A stretch of DNA of 7,480 bases from NCBI GenBank assembly GCA_964469765.1, contig CAYYAU010000057.1:1-7480 (forward strand), given 5' to 3'. The notes below the pieces were generated by a model. The model was not told the DNA's origin. It ran no database searches and worked only from the letters and a program-made list of their open reading frames with translations. Positions 6,294 through 7,480 of the stretch are shown in pieces. This DNA comes from CAYYAU01 sp964469765 [NCBI: uncultured Clostridia bacterium] (GTDB taxonomy: Bacteria; UBA6262; WVXT01; CAYYAU01). A program made the translations under genes and the position numbers. Every line of letters begins with the position of its first letter. Position 1 is the stretch's first letter.

Positions 6294-6893
6294 TTATAAG
6301 TGGAATAGTTCTTTACTAACCTTTTTATTCAACATAAATTCTCTGACATAGATAGTTTCTCTAAATAAATCAGTATTGATAGAAATCTTAATTGGTAAGT
6401 AGAACTGTTTTGAGATTAAAACAATAATATCAACCCCATCGTAAGAACTAAATTTCAATGAGACACCACCTTTTGTTTCATTCAAAACCTCTTTTTTCCA
6501 TTCAGCAAGATTCTGAATTTTTTGAGGAAATAAAAAGAATCCCCATTTATAAAAGAATGACTCAATGAATTCATCCTTTGGATAAGAGGTAACCTTTTCA
6601 TTCTTAATAGTATAGACCTCTTTCCCATTAAAGATGAGGGTTTCTTTTTCAGGACTAATATAGTCAATCCTAAAAAATTGAGGTGAAAGAAAGAAAAAAT
6701 TACCTTTTATAATTTTTTCTTTATTCTCATCCTTTATTTGAATCTTCTGAACAAAATGACATCTTGCTGACTTTATACTTTTTTGTTTTTTAATAACTCT
6801 ATTTAGAATTAAATCTATATTTTGTTTAGCCTTTGCAGGCAAAAAAGTTGTATAAAAAAACAAAAATAAAATAATAACCTTACTTAATCTCAC
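6294..6893 (-). CDS. lolA: LolA-like outer-membrane lipoprotein carrier protein
   Basis: LolA is the periplasmic chaperone that carries lipoproteins from the LolCDE transporter to the outer membrane. This 199-residue protein has a signal peptide (residues 1-22, hydrophobic core 6-18, AKA cleavage site before K23). The body follows the LolA pattern: an N-terminal helix, SARCHFVQKI (42-51) matching the family's A-x-F-x-Q strand, then GNFFFLSPQFFRIDY (64-78) in place of G-x-L-x-x-x-R-P-x-x-F-R-W-x-Y, and ETLIFNGKEVYTI (84-96). The start is a GTG at 6891-6893 lying inside the ftsK 3' end (14-bp overlap), with only a weak GAG upstream. No LolB is seen, which is normal outside gammaproteobacteria. 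Divergent LolA-like folds also occur in other lipid or lipoprotein carriers, so the exact cargo is inferred. Its presence is the best evidence that the host is a diderm. Confidence 0.85.
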   Translation of the reverse strand: MRLSKVIILFLFFYTTFLPAKAKQNIDLILNRVIKKQKSIKSARCHFVQKIQIKDENKEKIIKGNFFFLSPQFFRIDYISPEKETLIFNGKEVYTIKNEKVTSYPKDEFIESFFYKWGFFLFPQKIQNLAEWKKEVLNETKGGVSLKFSSYDGVDIIVLISKQFYLPIKISINTDLFRETIYVREFMLNKKVSKELFHL

Positions 6894-7480
6894 TTAAATA
6901 CTCGTTTATCTTGTCAATATAAATCTCTCTACCTTTTGAACCTTGAGAGGGACCAATTAATCCCTTTGTTTCCATTAGGCTCATCAGGTTTACCGCTTTT
7001 CCATCGCTTATATGCAATGCTCCTTTAAGTAAGGAAGCAGAAGCTTGTTTTCTTTCAATGATGAGTTGTAACGCAAGTTTTAAAAGTTCATCTGATTGTT
7101 GTTTGTCTTCTTTTGTTTCTTTTACAGCTATATCTTCTTCAAATAACTCTTCAGGTGTCTTAACTCTGATAAAATCTACAATTTTTTTTATCTCCTTTGA
7201 TGTTACAAGGCTCCCTTGAAGACGAATTGGTTTTGCTGCTCCTGGAGCTAAATAAAGCATATCACCTTTTCCTAAAAGTGCTTCAGCACCATTCATATCA
7301 AGGATGGTTCTTGAATCAACCTTTGATACAACCTGAAACGCAATTCTTGCAGGAAGGTTTGCTTTGATTATACCAGTTAACACATCAACAGAGGGCCTTT
7401 GAGTTGAAATAATAAGATGAATGCCTACTGCTCTTGACATCTGGGCAAGTCTAATTATTGTCTGTTCGACCTTGTTTGAT
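6880..7480 (-). CDS. ftsK: DNA translocase FtsK/SpoIIIE, C-terminal end (5' part beyond the window)
   Basis: This is the last 199 residues of the septal DNA pump that moves chromosomes during division and activates Xer recombination. The reading frame stays open through the right edge, so the true start is outside. The visible motor-domain end includes VEQTIIRLAQ, the highly conserved HLIISTQRPSVDVLTGIIKA, RIAFQVVSKVDSRTILD and GAEALLGKGDMLY blocks. An acidic linker (about fragment residues 110-130) separates it from the gamma winged-helix domain (about 131-188), which ends in LIGPSQGSKGREIYI as expected. The recognition helix differs strongly from the usual RIGYNRAARL and reads HISDGKAVNL. 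No transmembrane part is visible here, so membrane-anchored FtsK and a soluble variant cannot be separated. The stop overlaps the lolA-like start by 14 bp. Confidence 0.97.
   Translation of the reverse strand, partial: SNKVEQTIIRLAQMSRAVGIHLIISTQRPSVDVLTGIIKANLPARIAFQVVSKVDSRTILDMNGAEALLGKGDMLYLAPGAAKPIRLQGSLVTSKEIKKIVDFIRVKTPEELFEEDIAVKETKEDKQQSDELLKLALQLIIERKQASASLLKGALHISDGKAVNLMSLMETKGLIGPSQGSKGREIYIDKINEYLSEIK

Noticed and set aside
6115-6351. Open frame of 78 codons on the plus strand
   Set aside because: Antisense to the rodZ helix-turn-helix domain; no support.
6482-6667. Open frame of 61 codons on the minus strand
   Set aside because: A shifted frame inside the lolA-like gene, whose own frame is intact and shows family motifs.

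Overview
The window is a dense run of ten genes, all on the minus strand, transcribed from high to low coordinates. It is AT-rich, with short or overlapping junctions throughout. In transcription order the genes are: the 3' end of ftsK (cut by the right edge), a lolA-like gene, rodZ, pgsA, pgpA, recA, a glyoxalase-II-like metallo-beta-lactamase hydrolase, a xerC/xerD-type tyrosine recombinase, an unrecognised beta-propeller/transmembrane/helical-repeat protein, and the 5' part of a MoxR-family AAA+ ATPase (cut by the left edge). No tRNA, rRNA, CRISPR array, insertion sequence or phage gene was seen.

The organism looks like a low-GC diderm bacterium. The lolA-like gene implies an outer membrane with lipoproteins. 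RecA, PgsA, PgpA, FtsK and RodZ are all of bacterial type. The order FtsK/SpoIIIE - RodZ - PgsA - RecA resembles the conserved block in Bacillus (spoIIIE, ymfM, pgsA, cinA, recA). Here lolA is inserted, cinA is absent and pgpA sits before recA. This combination, with an unusual RecA P-loop, suggests a lineage outside Proteobacteria and Firmicutes, perhaps a candidate phylum. The sequence alone does not settle which one.

Region by region: 6880-7480 is chromosome translocation (FtsK motor end and gamma domain). 5550-6893 is envelope work: LolA-like lipoprotein carriage and RodZ-like cell-shape control. 4549-5566 holds the two consecutive steps of phosphatidylglycerol synthesis, PgsA then PgpA. 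4487-4548 is the largest gap; it may carry a recA promoter with a small palindromic element. 3485-4486 is recA. 2000-3480 holds the hydrolase and the Xer recombinase, the functional partner of FtsK. 1-1997 is the least ordinary part: a membrane-anchored seven-bladed propeller protein of unknown function followed by a MoxR ATPase.

The segment is best read as a housekeeping operon or superoperon coupling chromosome segregation and repair (FtsK, RecA, Xer) to envelope biogenesis (LolA, RodZ, PgsA, PgpA). I found no convincing new defence or mobile system. The points most worth checking are the propeller protein beside MoxR, the altered DNA-recognition helix in FtsK gamma, the RecA P-loop variant, and the palindrome upstream of recA.
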